49,903 nt of DNA from Rubellimicrobium aerolatum (GTDB lineage: Bacteria > Pseudomonadota > Alphaproteobacteria > Rhodobacterales > Rhodobacteraceae), in contig NZ_JAGGJP010000020.1 in NCBI RefSeq assembly GCF_017872975.1, positions 1-49,903 of the forward strand, written 5' to 3'. The translations under genes and the position numbers were made by a program. Every line of letters starts with the position of its first letter. Position 1 is the first letter of the stretch. The notes beneath the pieces were generated by a model that was not told the DNA's origin, ran no database searches, and saw only the letters and a program-made list of their open reading frames with translations. Below are positions 16,601 to 24,231 of the stretch, piece by piece.

Positions 16601-17078
16601 ACTGGTGGGGGATGGAGGAGGATTTCGCCGTGTGGTCGTCCCCGGCGATGGCGAGGACGCCGCCATGGGCCGAGGTGCCGGCGGCGTTGGCGTGCTTGAG
16701 CACGTCGCCCGAGCGGTCCACGCCGGGGCCCTTGCCATACCAGATCCCGAGGACCCCATCCCTGGTGGCGCGGCGGGAGAGCGGCACCTGCTGGCTGCCC
16801 CAGACGGCGGTGGCGGCGAGATCCTCGTTCAGGCCGGGCTGGAACGTGATGTCGAGCGGGTCGAGGAAGCGGCGGGCGGCGAGGAGCTGCTGGTCGAGGC
16901 CGCCCAAGGGCGAGCCGCGATAGCCGGAGATGAAGGTGGCGGTGTCGAGGCCCGCCGCGCGGTCGCGGCGCATCTGCGTCATGGGGAGGCGGACGAGGGC
17001 CTGGGTGCCGCTCAGGAAGACCCGTCCGTCCGTGGCCGCGAACTTGTCGTCGAGCGAGACATGAGCGGTCATGGCCAT
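13605..17078 (-). CDS. Indolepyruvate ferredoxin oxidoreductase, fused alpha-gamma subunits
   Basis: A 1157-residue fused enzyme that oxidatively decarboxylates arylpyruvates (indole-, phenyl- and related) to acyl-CoA with ferredoxin as electron acceptor. The N-terminal TPP-binding part shows FISGYRGSPLGGLDQQL, GDDHTAKSSSIPHQSD and CAGCPHNASTRVVEG ... GIGCHYMAQWM. A ferredoxin-like insert near the middle has CEGCGDCSAQSNC and SSCNKDVSCLKGFCPSF. The C-terminal gamma-type domain starts NIAVAGVGGTGVLTIGAVLGMAAH. Length and order match the fused alphaproteobacterial form. A start 6 bp downstream (17072) is equally possible. It lies upstream of tctCBA on the same strand. Confidence 0.95.
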   Translation of the reverse strand: MAMTAHVSLDDKFAATDGRVFLSGTQALVRLPMTQMRRDRAAGLDTATFISGYRGSPLGGLDQQLLAARRFLDPLDITFQPGLNEDLAATAVWGSQQVPLSRRATRDGVLGIWYGKGPGVDRSGDVLKHANAAGTSAHGGVLAIAGDDHTAKSSSIPHQSDHAFISALMPVLYPSSIHEFLPLGLLGIAMSRFSGCWVGFKVISETVETTATVDLAPESRRFVLPDFELPPGGLNIRWPDPPLVQDERLQEWKGYAARAFARANRVDEVTFDTPHARFGLIASGKAYEDVDQALRELGLGAPELHRIGVRICKVRMPWPLEPEGVRAFSMGLDEVLVVEERREIIEHQIKQQLFNWRADVRPRIVGKFDHRDRPFLHLSAGLTVAQVARAIADRLLANGLPDDLRARIAERAERLERLERAMTEHQPPVLRQPWYCAGCPHNASTRVVEGSTAMAGIGCHYMAQWMDRSTETITHMGGEGVPWTALSRYTDEPHRFANLGDGTFHHSGHLAIRQAVAAGTRITYKILWNDAVAMTGGQPLDGPLTPERLTHLLHAEGVATIRLLAETPESFDPATLAPGTILRPRDALEATMRELRDLPGVTALIYVQTCAAEKRRRRKRGTLPDPDLRLWISPEVCEGCGDCSAQSNCVAIEPLETEMGRKRRINQSSCNKDVSCLKGFCPSFVTVRGGRPRRLAPAAPPDASDLPDPPRAPLDRPWNIAVAGVGGTGVLTIGAVLGMAAHLDGLSPMVLDMAGLAQKGGAVLSHIRLGPGDRPLTEPRIVTGAADLLLAADTVVAVSKEAALLCDPARTVGVVNTHLVPVAGFVLDRDLDFRQRDTESLLRSHLRAAHLHDFTAAGLAVAGDEIAANILLLGHAWQMGLVPVSRAAIEDAIRLNGVAVPANLDAFAWGRLLAHDTARLPRPRPPGRAQDDMTIPEIVAHRRAHLTAYQDRRLASRYAALVDRVGQGTRTLSDPAMRDRITRATATGYARLLAPKDEYEVARLLTAPAFRQGLADAFEGDARIALNLVPPGLRSSRPDGRPPKREFGPRIFPVLRLLARLRHLRGTPFDPFARTAERRAERALLATYESDVALVLARLTDANAPTALQLLDLANQIRGYGPVKAAAMEAAATTRARLLADLDRPARPPSPHALAAE

Positions 17079-17217
17079 CCCGGCGGCGATGCGCCCCGGG
17101 GCCGGCGACGTGTCCGTGCCATCGGTCCGGTTCCTCCCGCCCGGAGGTTCGCGCCGCCGGGTCCGTGACGGATGGAACGCCCGGACCCCGCCCGGGTTCC
17201 CCCGGCCGGAACGGAAC

Positions 17218-17267
17218 GGGCCGGCCCCCGGGGGAGGCCGGCCCGCGCCCGACGCCCGGGGCGTCGG
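17218..17267 (-). terminator. Two adjacent GC-rich hairpins after the RTX gene
   Basis: Directly after the RTX stop codon (minus strand) come a 19-nt near-perfect palindrome (17249-17267, core GACGCC-CGG-GGCGTC) and a 9-bp stem GGGCCGGCC/GGCCGGCCC (17218-17226 with 17236-17244). Neither has a T tract. They probably terminate or protect the RTX transcript. Confidence 0.45.
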
Positions 17268-17268
17268 C

Positions 17269-18993
17269 CTAGAAGATCAGGATGTCGGAGCTGGACAGGT
17301 CCACGTCGGTCGAGAACGACGCCACCAGGGTCAGCCCGCCGGCGGCGCTGCCGTTCGCGTCATACCAGAGCAGGTCGTCGTCGCGGTCGAAGACGAAGCG
17401 CGTGGCGGCGTTCTGGGCGAGGTTGTCGTCGCGCGACTCGAAGAAGGCGGACGGCAGGTCGCCTTCGCCGACCGAGGCCAGCGCGTCGAACCCACCGGAG
17501 CCGATGCGGAGCGTGTCCGATTCGCCGCCGCTGTTGCGGAAGTCGGTGATGATGTCGCCGGCATCGGCCACGCGGTAGAAGATGAAGATGTCGTTGCCGT
17601 CCCCGCCCGTCAGGGTGTCGAGCCCGGTGCCGCCGCTCAGCCCGTCGCGGGCCGCCCCGCCGCTGAGGAGATCGTTCCCCTCGCCGCCGAACATCCGGTC
17701 GCGACCCTCGCCGCCGGAGAGGACATCGTTCCCTTCCTGGCCGTTGAGCCGGTCGAGGCCGTCGTTGCCCGTGAGGCGGTCGTCGCCCCCGTTGCCGTCG
17801 AGGCGGTCGTTGCCGTCGCCGCCGGCGATCTCGTTGTTGCCGCCGTTGCCCGAGATGCGGTTGGCCGCGCCGTTGCCGGTGGCGTTCACGTTGCCGCCGT
17901 CGGTCAGCTCGGCGTTCTCGATGCCCGAGGCCAGGGTGATGCTGACGCTGGAGCGGACGATATCGGTGCCGTTCGAGCCCGACTCGCTCACCACGTCGGC
18001 CGTGGAGTCGACGATGTAGGTGTCGTCGCCATCGCCGCCGGTCATGCGGTCGGCGCCCGCGCCGCCCGAGAGCAGGTCGTCGCCCTCGCCCCCCGACAGG
18101 CTGTCGTCGCCGTTGCCGCCGAAGAGCTGGTCGCGGCCGCTGCCGCCCAGGAGCGTGTCGTCGCCGTCGAGGCCGGTCAGCGTGTTGGCGGCGCCGTTGC
18201 CCGCGATGGTGTTGGCGAGATCGTTGCCGGTGCCGTCGATGGCGCTGGAGCCGGTGAGTTCCAGCCTCTCGAACTGCGCGCCGAGGGTGAAGCTGAAGCC
18301 GGCCTGCACGAGGTCGCTGCCGCCGCCCGAGCTTTCCGCGAGGATGTCCCCGGCGGTGACGACGTAGGTGTCGCTGCCGGCGCCGCCCAGCAGCGTGTCG
18401 ATGCCGCCGCCGCCGTTGAGGGTGTCGCGGCCGCTGCCGCCGCGCAGGACGTCGTTGCCGCGCGCGCCGGAGAGGTTGTCGTTGCCGCGCCCGCCCGAGA
18501 GCTCGTTGGCGGCGTTGTTGCCGCGCAGGGTGTTGGCCAGCCCGTTTCCGGTCCCGGAGAGGGCGCGGGTGCCGGTCAGGGTCAGGTTCTCCAGGTTCGC
18601 GCCGAGCGCGAGGCTGACGGACGAGAGGATGGTGTCGGTGCCGCCCGAGGACAGCTCGGTGACGCGGTCGCGGGTGGAGTTCACCACGTAGGTGTCGCTG
18701 TCCCGGCCGCCCGCCATGCGGTCCCGGCCCGAGCCGCCGTCGAGGCGGTCGCGGCCGGTGCCGCCGGACAGGGAGTCGTTGCCGGCGCCGCCGAGCAGCC
18801 GGTCGCTGCCCGAGTCGCCGGACAGGCGGTCGGCGCCGGCCCGGCCGTTGATGGTGTCGTTGCCGCCGCCGCCGCTGAGGGTGTCGCGGCCGGAGGTCCC
18901 GTTCAGCACGTCGCGGCGCGAGGAGCCCCTGGCGACCGCCAAGCCCACCACGGCGGACGGAATGTCGGAAAGGCTGGTGGAACTTGTCGTCAT
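17269..18993 (-). CDS. RTX (hemolysin-type) calcium-binding repeat protein
   Basis: A 574-residue protein without an N-terminal signal peptide. From about residue 28 it consists of blocks of nonapeptide GGxGxDxLx repeats (RDVLNGTSGRDTLSGGGGND.., DRLLGGAGNDSLSGGTGRD..). These are separated by spacers such as SDTYVVNSTRDRVTELSSGGTDTILSSVSLALGANLENLTLTGT. The nonapeptides fold into calcium-binding parallel beta-rolls outside the cell. The last about 80 residues (NDIFIFYRVADAGDIITDFRNSGGESDTLRIG ... DVDLSSSDILIF) form the type I secretion C-terminal signal region with an acidic/hydrophobic end. No catalytic domain is seen, so it looks like a purely structural or adhesive exoprotein. No type I secretion genes are in the window. 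Confidence 0.93.
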   Translation of the reverse strand: MTTSSTSLSDIPSAVVGLAVARGSSRRDVLNGTSGRDTLSGGGGNDTINGRAGADRLSGDSGSDRLLGGAGNDSLSGGTGRDRLDGGSGRDRMAGGRDSDTYVVNSTRDRVTELSSGGTDTILSSVSLALGANLENLTLTGTRALSGTGNGLANTLRGNNAANELSGGRGNDNLSGARGNDVLRGGSGRDTLNGGGGIDTLLGGAGSDTYVVTAGDILAESSGGGSDLVQAGFSFTLGAQFERLELTGSSAIDGTGNDLANTIAGNGAANTLTGLDGDDTLLGGSGRDQLFGGNGDDSLSGGEGDDLLSGGAGADRMTGGDGDDTYIVDSTADVVSESGSNGTDIVRSSVSITLASGIENAELTDGGNVNATGNGAANRISGNGGNNEIAGGDGNDRLDGNGGDDRLTGNDGLDRLNGQEGNDVLSGGEGRDRMFGGEGNDLLSGGAARDGLSGGTGLDTLTGGDGNDIFIFYRVADAGDIITDFRNSGGESDTLRIGSGGFDALASVGEGDLPSAFFESRDDNLAQNAATRFVFDRDDDLLWYDANGSAAGGLTLVASFSTDVDLSSSDILIF

Positions 18994-19153
18994 GATCTCT
19001 CCCGGGAGCGGATAGGACTGGATGGGGCCATCCGCCCGCAGTCATTCCCCGCCTTGGCGCGCAAGGCAAGGGGTCACGATGTCCCGGCCCGCTCTGGCGG
19101 GGGGCCGGGACGTGATGGGACGGGACGGGCGCGCGGCCCCGGTCCTCGGGGCG

Positions 19154-19876
19154 TCAGTAGCCCGGCGCGTCCTCGGCGAACCACTTGGCCAGGAGCTCGT
19201 TCAGCGAGCCGTCGGCCTTCATGGCGGAGATGGCCTCGTCGAAGCGGGCCCGGAGCTCGGCGTCGCTCTCGCGCAGGCCCATGGCCATGCCGCCGCCGAG
19301 GGGGACCGGCTCGCCGATGAAGGTCAACTCGCCGCCCGAGGACTCGACGATGGGGGCGAGGAAGTCGGTGTCGGCGAACACCGCGTCGGCCTCGCCGTTC
19401 CTCATGGCGGCGACGGCCTCCTCCTGGGTGGCGTATTCGAGGAGCGTGGCCCCGGTGCCGGCGACGTGGCTGGCCTGGATGGTGGTGGCCTGGGCGGCGA
19501 CGACGGCGCCGGCCGGGTCCACGTCGGCGGACAGGCCCACGTAGCTGGAGGGCGTGGCGGGGATGTAGTCCTGGGTGAAGTCGATGACCTCGTCCCGCTC
19601 GGGCGTGATGTTCATCCCGGCCATGATCGTGTCGTAGTTGCCCGACACGAGGTTGGGGATGATCGAGTCCCATTCGTTGGTGACCCACTGGCAGGTCAGG
19701 CCCGCGCGCTCGCACAGGGCGTTGCCGAGCTCGATCTCGAAGCCGTCGGGCTCGCCGGCGTCGTTGATGAAGCTGTAGGGCGGGTAGCCGCCCTCGGTGC
19801 CCATGCGGACGACATCCTGGGCGGAGGCGATCCCGGCGGCGAGCGCCAGGGCGGAGGCGAAGGCGAGGGTCTTCAT
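19154..19876 (-). CDS. Amino-acid-type ABC transporter substrate-binding protein (family 3), orphan
   Basis: A 240-residue periplasmic protein. Signal peptide MKTLAFASALALAAGIASA is followed by the family-3 motif RMGTEGGYPPYSFINDAGEPDGFEIELGNALCERAGLTCQWV. The second lobe has NYDTIMAGMNITPERDEVIDFTQDYIP, with the usual Arg for the ligand carboxylate, and GEADAVFADTDFLAPIV. The two cysteines in ALCERAGLTC can form the typical disulfide. It probably binds polar amino acids. No permease or ATPase gene adjoins it (RTX on one side, cysA on the other), so it must share a transporter encoded elsewhere or act as a sensor protein. Confidence 0.92.
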   Translation of the reverse strand: MKTLAFASALALAAGIASAQDVVRMGTEGGYPPYSFINDAGEPDGFEIELGNALCERAGLTCQWVTNEWDSIIPNLVSGNYDTIMAGMNITPERDEVIDFTQDYIPATPSSYVGLSADVDPAGAVVAAQATTIQASHVAGTGATLLEYATQEEAVAAMRNGEADAVFADTDFLAPIVESSGGELTFIGEPVPLGGGMAMGLRESDAELRARFDEAISAMKADGSLNELLAKWFAEDAPGY

Positions 19877-19940
19877 GGCGGCGTCCTTTGGTGGCCGTGA
19901 GCGTCGCCCCCGATCATCGGGGCCGCGCGGGCGGCGGCAA

Positions 19941-19966
19941 GGGGCGCGACCCAGGTTTCGCGCCCC
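19941..19966 (-). terminator. Terminator of the cysPTWA operon
   Basis: A perfect 9-bp stem GGGGCGCGA/TCGCGCCCC with an 8-nt loop lies 31 bp past the cysA stop on the minus strand, followed by a short TTGCC. Confidence 0.55.
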
Positions 19967-19997
19967 CTGCCCCGGCTGACGCGGCGTCGCGGCGGGC

Positions 19998-20717
19998 TCA
20001 GGCGGCCAGGAACTCGCGCACGAAGGGGGTGAGCGGGCGGGCCTTGATGTCGGCGGGCTTGCCCATCTGCTCGATGCGGCCCATCGACATGACCACCACG
20101 AGGTCGGCCAGCTCCATCGCCTCCTCCTGGTCGTGGGTCACGAAGACGGTCGTGAGGCCCGTGGTGTCGTGGATGTCGCGGAGGCCCTGCCGCAGCTCCT
20201 TGCGGACCTTGGCGTCGAGAGCGCCGAAGGGCTCGTCCAGCAGGAGCATCCGGGGCTCGATGGCGAGGGCGCGGGCCAGGGCCACGCGCTGCCGCTGGCC
20301 GCCGGAGAGCTGGGACGGGTAGCGTGCCGCGATGTCGGGGAGTTGGATGAGGTCGAGGAGCCTTGTGACGCGCCGGGTGATCTCGGCGTTGGGGGGGCGG
20401 GTGGCGCGGGGGCGGGCGCGCAGGCCGTAGGCGATGTTCTCGAACACCGTCATGTGGCGGAAGAGCGCGTAGTGCTGGAAGACGAAGCCCGCGCGACGCT
20501 CCTGCACGCGCAGGCCGGTGGCGTCCTGGCCGTCGAACAGGACGCGACCGGAGGTCGGCTCCTCCAGCCCGCCGAGGATGCGCAGCAGCGTGGTCTTGCC
20601 CGAGCCGGACGGCCCGAGCAGCGCCACCAGCGCGCCGGAGGGGAGGGCGAGCGAGACGGGGTGCAGCGCGTTGGCCGAGCCGAAGGTCTTGGCGATCTCG
20701 TCGATCTCGATGTGCAT
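19998..20717 (-). CDS. cysA: Sulfate/thiosulfate ABC transporter ATP-binding protein, short form
   Basis: A 239-residue ATPase that powers sulfate/thiosulfate import. Walker [12 protein letters not shown] (about 34-44), Q-loop [20 protein letters not shown] (the HYALF wording is typical of CysA), signature [15 protein letters not shown], Walker [13 protein letters not shown], and H-loop [15 protein letters not shown] are all intact. It ends just after the nucleotide-binding domain ([10 protein letters not shown]). The C-terminal TOBE/regulatory domain found in longer CysA proteins of about 340-360 residues is absent. It is the last gene of the operon, 11 bp after cysW. Confidence 0.93.
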   Translation of the reverse strand: MHIEIDEIAKTFGSANALHPVSLALPSGALVALLGPSGSGKTTLLRILGGLEEPTSGRVLFDGQDATGLRVQERRAGFVFQHYALFRHMTVFENIAYGLRARPRATRPPNAEITRRVTRLLDLIQLPDIAARYPSQLSGGQRQRVALARALAIEPRMLLLDEPFGALDAKVRKELRQGLRDIHDTTGLTTVFVTHDQEEAMELADLVVVMSMGRIEQMGKPADIKARPLTPFVREFLAA

Positions 20718-20728
20718 GGCGGGAATCC

Positions 20729-21619
20729 TCAGTGGCGGCCGGAGGCGGCGAGCTGGTCGGCGTAGCGCCATTCGAGCAGGCTCTTGAGCGTCAGGGTGAC
20801 GAGGGCGAGCAGCGTCAGGAGCGCGGCCATGGAGAAGGCGGCAACGGACATGTATTCGTTGTAGAGCATCTCGATCATGATCGGCATGGTCGCCGTCTCG
20901 CCCCGGATCTTGCCGGACACGACGGCGACGGCCCCGAACTCGCCCATGGCGCGGGCGTTGCAGAGCAGCACGCCATAAAGGAGCGCCCAGCGGATGTTGG
21001 GCAGGGTGACGGTCCAGAACATCCGCCAGCCGGAGGCGCCGAGGGTGAGCGCGGCCTCCTCCTCGGCCTTGCCCTGCTCGGTCATCAGGGGGACCAGCTC
21101 GCGGGCGACGAAGGGGAAGGTGATGAACATGGTGGCCAGCACGATGCCGGGGACGGCGAAGACGATGGGCAGGCCGTTCCCCACCAGCCAGCCGCCGAGG
21201 AGCGAGTTGGTCCCGAACAGCAGCACGATGCAGAGCCCCGCCACCACCGGCGACACCGAGAAGGGCAGGTCGATGAGCGTCAGGAGCCAGGCCTTGCCGC
21301 GCCAGTGGAACTTGGTCAGCGCCCAGGCGGCGGCGACGCCGAAGAGCGCGTTGAGCGGCACCGCCACCGCCGCCACCAGCAGCGTGAGGCGGATGGCGGA
21401 CCACGCGTCGGGGTCGGACAGCGAGGCCACGGCCACGGCCGCGCCGTCGCGCAGCGCCTCGACGAAGACGGAGGCGAGCGGGACGACGACCAGGAGCGCG
21501 AGCAGCGCGAGGACGACGAGGGTCACGGTCCAGCGCAGCCAGCGCGGCTCCTCGGTGCAGCCGACCGCGCGGGCGCGGGGGCGGGCGGGGGCGGTGGCGA
21601 GGGGGGCGGATACGGTCAT
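20729..21619 (-). CDS. cysW: Sulfate ABC transporter permease CysW
   Basis: A 296-residue permease with six predicted helices. Recognisable CysW features are [31 protein letters not shown], the [50 protein letters not shown] coupling (EAA) loop, and [28 protein letters not shown]. The long N-terminal tail is Ala/Pro/Arg-rich. A GTG three codons upstream (21628) is a possible alternative start. It lies 11 bp after cysT. Confidence 0.95.
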   Translation of the reverse strand: MTVSAPLATAPARPRARAVGCTEEPRWLRWTVTLVVLALLALLVVVPLASVFVEALRDGAAVAVASLSDPDAWSAIRLTLLVAAVAVPLNALFGVAAAWALTKFHWRGKAWLLTLIDLPFSVSPVVAGLCIVLLFGTNSLLGGWLVGNGLPIVFAVPGIVLATMFITFPFVARELVPLMTEQGKAEEEAALTLGASGWRMFWTVTLPNIRWALLYGVLLCNARAMGEFGAVAVVSGKIRGETATMPIMIEMLYNEYMSVAAFSMAALLTLLALVTLTLKSLLEWRYADQLAASGRH

Positions 21620-21630
21620 GTCGGCCACGG

Positions 21631-22485
21631 TCAGGCTCCGGCGGTGTGGCGGCGGCTCCAGACCTGGATCAGGTTGATGAGGAGCAGCAGGACGAAGGAG
21701 ATGGCGAGCATGGCGACGGCGATGGCGACCGCGCCGTCGTAGTCGAACTCCTCCAGCCGGATGACGATCAGGAGGGGCGCGATCTCGGTCTGGAAGGGAA
21801 GGTTGCCGGCGATGAAGATGACGGAGCCGTATTCGCCGACCGCGCGGGCCAGCGCCAGGGCGAAGCCGGTCAGCAGCGCGGGCGTGAGCATCGGCAGGAT
21901 CACCCGCCGCCAGGTGGTCAGGCGCGAGGCGCCGAGGGTGGCAGAGACCTCCTCCACCTCCTTCTCGATCTCGGCGATGACGGGCTGGACGGTGCGGACC
22001 ACGAAGGGCAGGCCCACGAAGACGAGGGCGATCCAGATGCCGAGTTCCGTGTAGGCGACGCGGACCCCGAACCAGTCCTGGATCGGGCCGCCCAGCGCGC
22101 CGTTCGGGGCATAGAGGGCGGTCAGCGCGATGCCGGCGACGGCCGTGGGCAGCGCGAAGGGCAGGTCCACCGCCGCGTCGATCAGGCGGCGGCCGGGGAA
22201 CTCGTAGCGCACCAGCACCCAGGCCAGCGCGAGGCCGAAGACGAGGTTGAACAGCGCCGCCACCAGCGCCGCCCGGAAGGACAGCACCAGCGCCGCGAGC
22301 ACGCGCGGGGAGGAGATGGTGGCCCAGAGCTCGGCGGGGCCGATGCCCGCGGCGCGGATCAGGAGCGCGCCGATGGGCAGCAGCACCACCAGCGACAGCA
22401 GCGTCAGGGTGATCCCGAGCGAGAGCCCCCACCCCGGCAGGGGCGAGGGCGCGCGGAGGCTCCAGGCGCCGGGGCGCGTCGTCAC
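21631..22485 (-). CDS. cysT: Sulfate ABC transporter permease CysT (CysU)
   Basis: A 284-residue permease. The start is a GTG whose bases overlap the cysP stop as GTGA (22482-22485). No ATG is available near it, and the conserved N-terminus ([30 protein letters not shown]) begins soon after. CysT features include [38 protein letters not shown] and the EAA loop [51 protein letters not shown]. It pairs with CysW to form the translocation pore. Confidence 0.95.
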   Translation of the reverse strand: MTTRPGAWSLRAPSPLPGWGLSLGITLTLLSLVVLLPIGALLIRAAGIGPAELWATISSPRVLAALVLSFRAALVAALFNLVFGLALAWVLVRYEFPGRRLIDAAVDLPFALPTAVAGIALTALYAPNGALGGPIQDWFGVRVAYTELGIWIALVFVGLPFVVRTVQPVIAEIEKEVEEVSATLGASRLTTWRRVILPMLTPALLTGFALALARAVGEYGSVIFIAGNLPFQTEIAPLLIVIRLEEFDYDGAVAIAVAMLAISFVLLLLINLIQVWSRRHTAGA

Positions 22486-23525
22486 TGGCTCCCCTCCGAG
22501 TAGATCTGGTCGAAGATGCCGCCGTCGCCGAAATGCTCGGGCTGCACCTTGGCCCAGCCGCCGAAGTCGGCGATGGACACGAGTTCGATCTCGGGGAAGC
22601 GGGCCACGTCGTCGGGGTTGGCCTGTGAGGCGTCCCAGCCGCGATAGAAGTTCTTGTAGATGATGGCCTGCGCCTCGGGCGTGTAGAGGAAGTTCAGGTA
22701 GGCCTGCGCCAGCTCGCGTTCGGCGTCGTCGGCGAGGTTGCCGTCCACCCAGGTCACGGGCGGCTCGGCCAGCACGGAGACGGTGGGCACCACGATGTCG
22801 AACTGGTCGTCGCCGAGTTCGTTCAGGGCGAGGTAGGCCTCGTTCTCCCACGCCAGCAGCACGTCGCCGATGCCGCGCTGGGCGAAGGTGGTCGTGGCCC
22901 CCCGCGCGCCCGAGTCGAGCACGGGGACGTGGCGGTAAAGGTCGCCCACGAAGGTCTTGGGGTCCTGGCCGTTGCGTTCCGCCCAGGCCCAGGCGGCGAG
23001 GTAGTTCCAGCGCGCGCCGCCGGAGGTCTTGGGGTTGGGCGTGATGACCTCCACGCCCTCCTTCACGAGGTCGCCCCAGTCCTGGATGCCCTTTGGGTTC
23101 CCCTCGCGGACGAGGAAGACGATGGTGGAGGTGTAGGGCGAGGAGTTGTGCGGGAGGCGCGACTGCCAGTCCTCGGGGAGGAGGTCGGTCCGCTCGGCGA
23201 TGGCGTCGATGTCGGAGGCGAGCGCCAGCGTCACCACGTCGGCGCTAAGGCCGTCGATCACCGCGCGGGCCTGGCTGCCCGAGCCGCCGTGGCTCGCCTC
23301 GACCTCCACGGGGTCGTGGCCCTGGGATTCCCACCAGGCCGAGAAGGCCCCGTCGATCTCGCGGTAGAGCTCGCGCGTGGGGTCGTAGGAGACGTTCAGG
23401 AGGCTGGCCTGCGCGGCGGCGGCCTGCGGCAGGGCCAGCGCGAGGAGCGCGCCCGCCCCGAGGAGGAGGCTGCGGGGAACGGCGGCGAGGGAGGTGATGG
23501 CGCGGTTGTGCATGGCGACCTTCAT
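22482..23525 (-). CDS. cysP: Periplasmic sulfate-binding protein
   Basis: A 347-residue binding protein with a long signal sequence (about 1-39, [21 protein letters not shown]). Sulfate-binding hallmarks are [77 protein letters not shown] and the C-terminal [20 protein letters not shown]. The Ser/Gly-rich loops hold sulfate by main-chain NH groups, as in Sbp/CysP. First gene of cysPTWA. A good sigma-70-like promoter lies 40-70 bp upstream, and an Rrf2 regulator gene sits just beyond. Confidence 0.95.
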   Translation of the reverse strand: MKVAMHNRAITSLAAVPRSLLLGAGALLALALPQAAAAQASLLNVSYDPTRELYREIDGAFSAWWESQGHDPVEVEASHGGSGSQARAVIDGLSADVVTLALASDIDAIAERTDLLPEDWQSRLPHNSSPYTSTIVFLVREGNPKGIQDWGDLVKEGVEVITPNPKTSGGARWNYLAAWAWAERNGQDPKTFVGDLYRHVPVLDSGARGATTTFAQRGIGDVLLAWENEAYLALNELGDDQFDIVVPTVSVLAEPPVTWVDGNLADDAERELAQAYLNFLYTPEAQAIIYKNFYRGWDASQANPDDVARFPEIELVSIADFGGWAKVQPEHFGDGGIFDQIYSEGSQ

Positions 23526-23564
23526 CGTGACCAGGGTTCGCGGGTCCGGCCCGCGTCGCCCCGA

Positions 23565-23593
23565 ATATCGACCGAGTTGATCGTGTTTCGCAA
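23565..23593 (-). promoter_or_regulatory. Candidate sigma-70 promoter of the cysPTWA operon
   Basis: Reading the minus strand, TTGCGA (23593-23588) and CGATAT (23570-23565) are 17 nt apart. They lie in the one AT-richer patch of the 173-bp spacer between the Rrf2 gene and cysP. An operator for the neighbouring Rrf2 protein would be expected around it, but I cannot define one. Confidence 0.45.
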
Positions 23594-23698
23594 GCCTGAA
23601 TCTCGTCGAAGTTTGTCGTGATTTCGGGCGCGGGCCGGAAGCCGCCGACGCCGGCCCGGGTCAGGCCGACAACGCGGGGCGGCGGGATTGGTTGCGCG

Positions 23699-24148
23699 TC
23701 AGGCGGCGAAGACCTGCGCCGCCGCCCCCGGCGAACGGGTGAGATCGGCCAGGGTCAGCGATTCGATGAGGACGAGGTAGCTCCAGAACACCTCGGCGAA
23801 GACGCGGCGGATGCGGCAGGTCTCCTCGTCGGTGCAGTCGTCGCAGCGGGCGTAGTGGCGCCGCGACAGGCAGGGGAGCGGCGCCATGGGGCCGTCGATG
23901 AGGCGGAGCAGCTCGTGGATGGGGACGGTGGCGGGATCCTTGTCGAGGACGTAGCCCCCCGAGCGGCCCCGGATCGAGGAGATGATCCCGGCGTTGCGGA
24001 TCTCCAGCAGGATGTGTTCGAGGAAGCGCTTGGGCGCGCCGGAGCGGCGGGCGATCTCCTCGATGCGGAGCGCCCGGCCCTCGGCCTCGCGCTCGTCGGC
24101 GAGGACCATCAGCGCCTTGAGCGCATACTTCATCTTCTGGGTGATCAT
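23699..24148 (-). CDS. Rrf2 family transcriptional regulator with four-cysteine cluster
   Basis: A 149-residue regulator. The N-terminal winged helix (MKYALKALMVLADER ... LRIEEIARRSGAPKRFLEHILLEIRNAGIISSIRGRSGGYVLDKDP) is the standard Rrf2 DNA-binding domain. Cys93, Cys102, Cys105 and Cys111 (C-x8-C-x2-C-x5-C) lie where IscR/NsrR-type members bind an Fe-S cluster, so Fe-S or thiol sensing is likely. Because it lies directly upstream of cysPTWA on the same strand, a role in sulfur or cysteine control (as for CymR-like Rrf2 proteins) is a reasonable inference. A palindromic CCCTAGGGCCTAG overlaps its own start region (24153-24165) and could be autoregulatory. Confidence 0.9.
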   Translation of the reverse strand: MITQKMKYALKALMVLADEREAEGRALRIEEIARRSGAPKRFLEHILLEIRNAGIISSIRGRSGGYVLDKDPATVPIHELLRLIDGPMAPLPCLSRRHYARCDDCTDEETCRIRRVFAEVFWSYLVLIESLTLADLTRSPGAAAQVFAA

Positions 24149-24231
24149 GTCGCCCTAGGGCCTAGCGGAACCGGGGCGGTTCTTCAACGCCGACGACGGC
24201 CCGCGAGGGTCGCGCGCCCGGGGCGGCGGGC

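Noticed and set aside
13623-17168. 1181-codon plus-strand open frame opposite the indolepyruvate oxidoreductase
   Set aside because: Antisense of a clearly conserved gene; Gly/Ala/Glu-rich without any family motif.
17640-18900. Regular short repeats that could be taken for a CRISPR-like array
   Set aside because: The periodicity is 27 bp coding for nonapeptides, the units are imperfect and continuous, and there are no unique spacers of constant length.
17582-19015. Consecutive Ser/Pro-rich plus-strand frames (MSLPSPPVR...-like) opposite the RTX gene
   Set aside because: They are the mirror of the GGxGxD repeats. The regular repeat look comes from the RTX codons, not from a separate protein.
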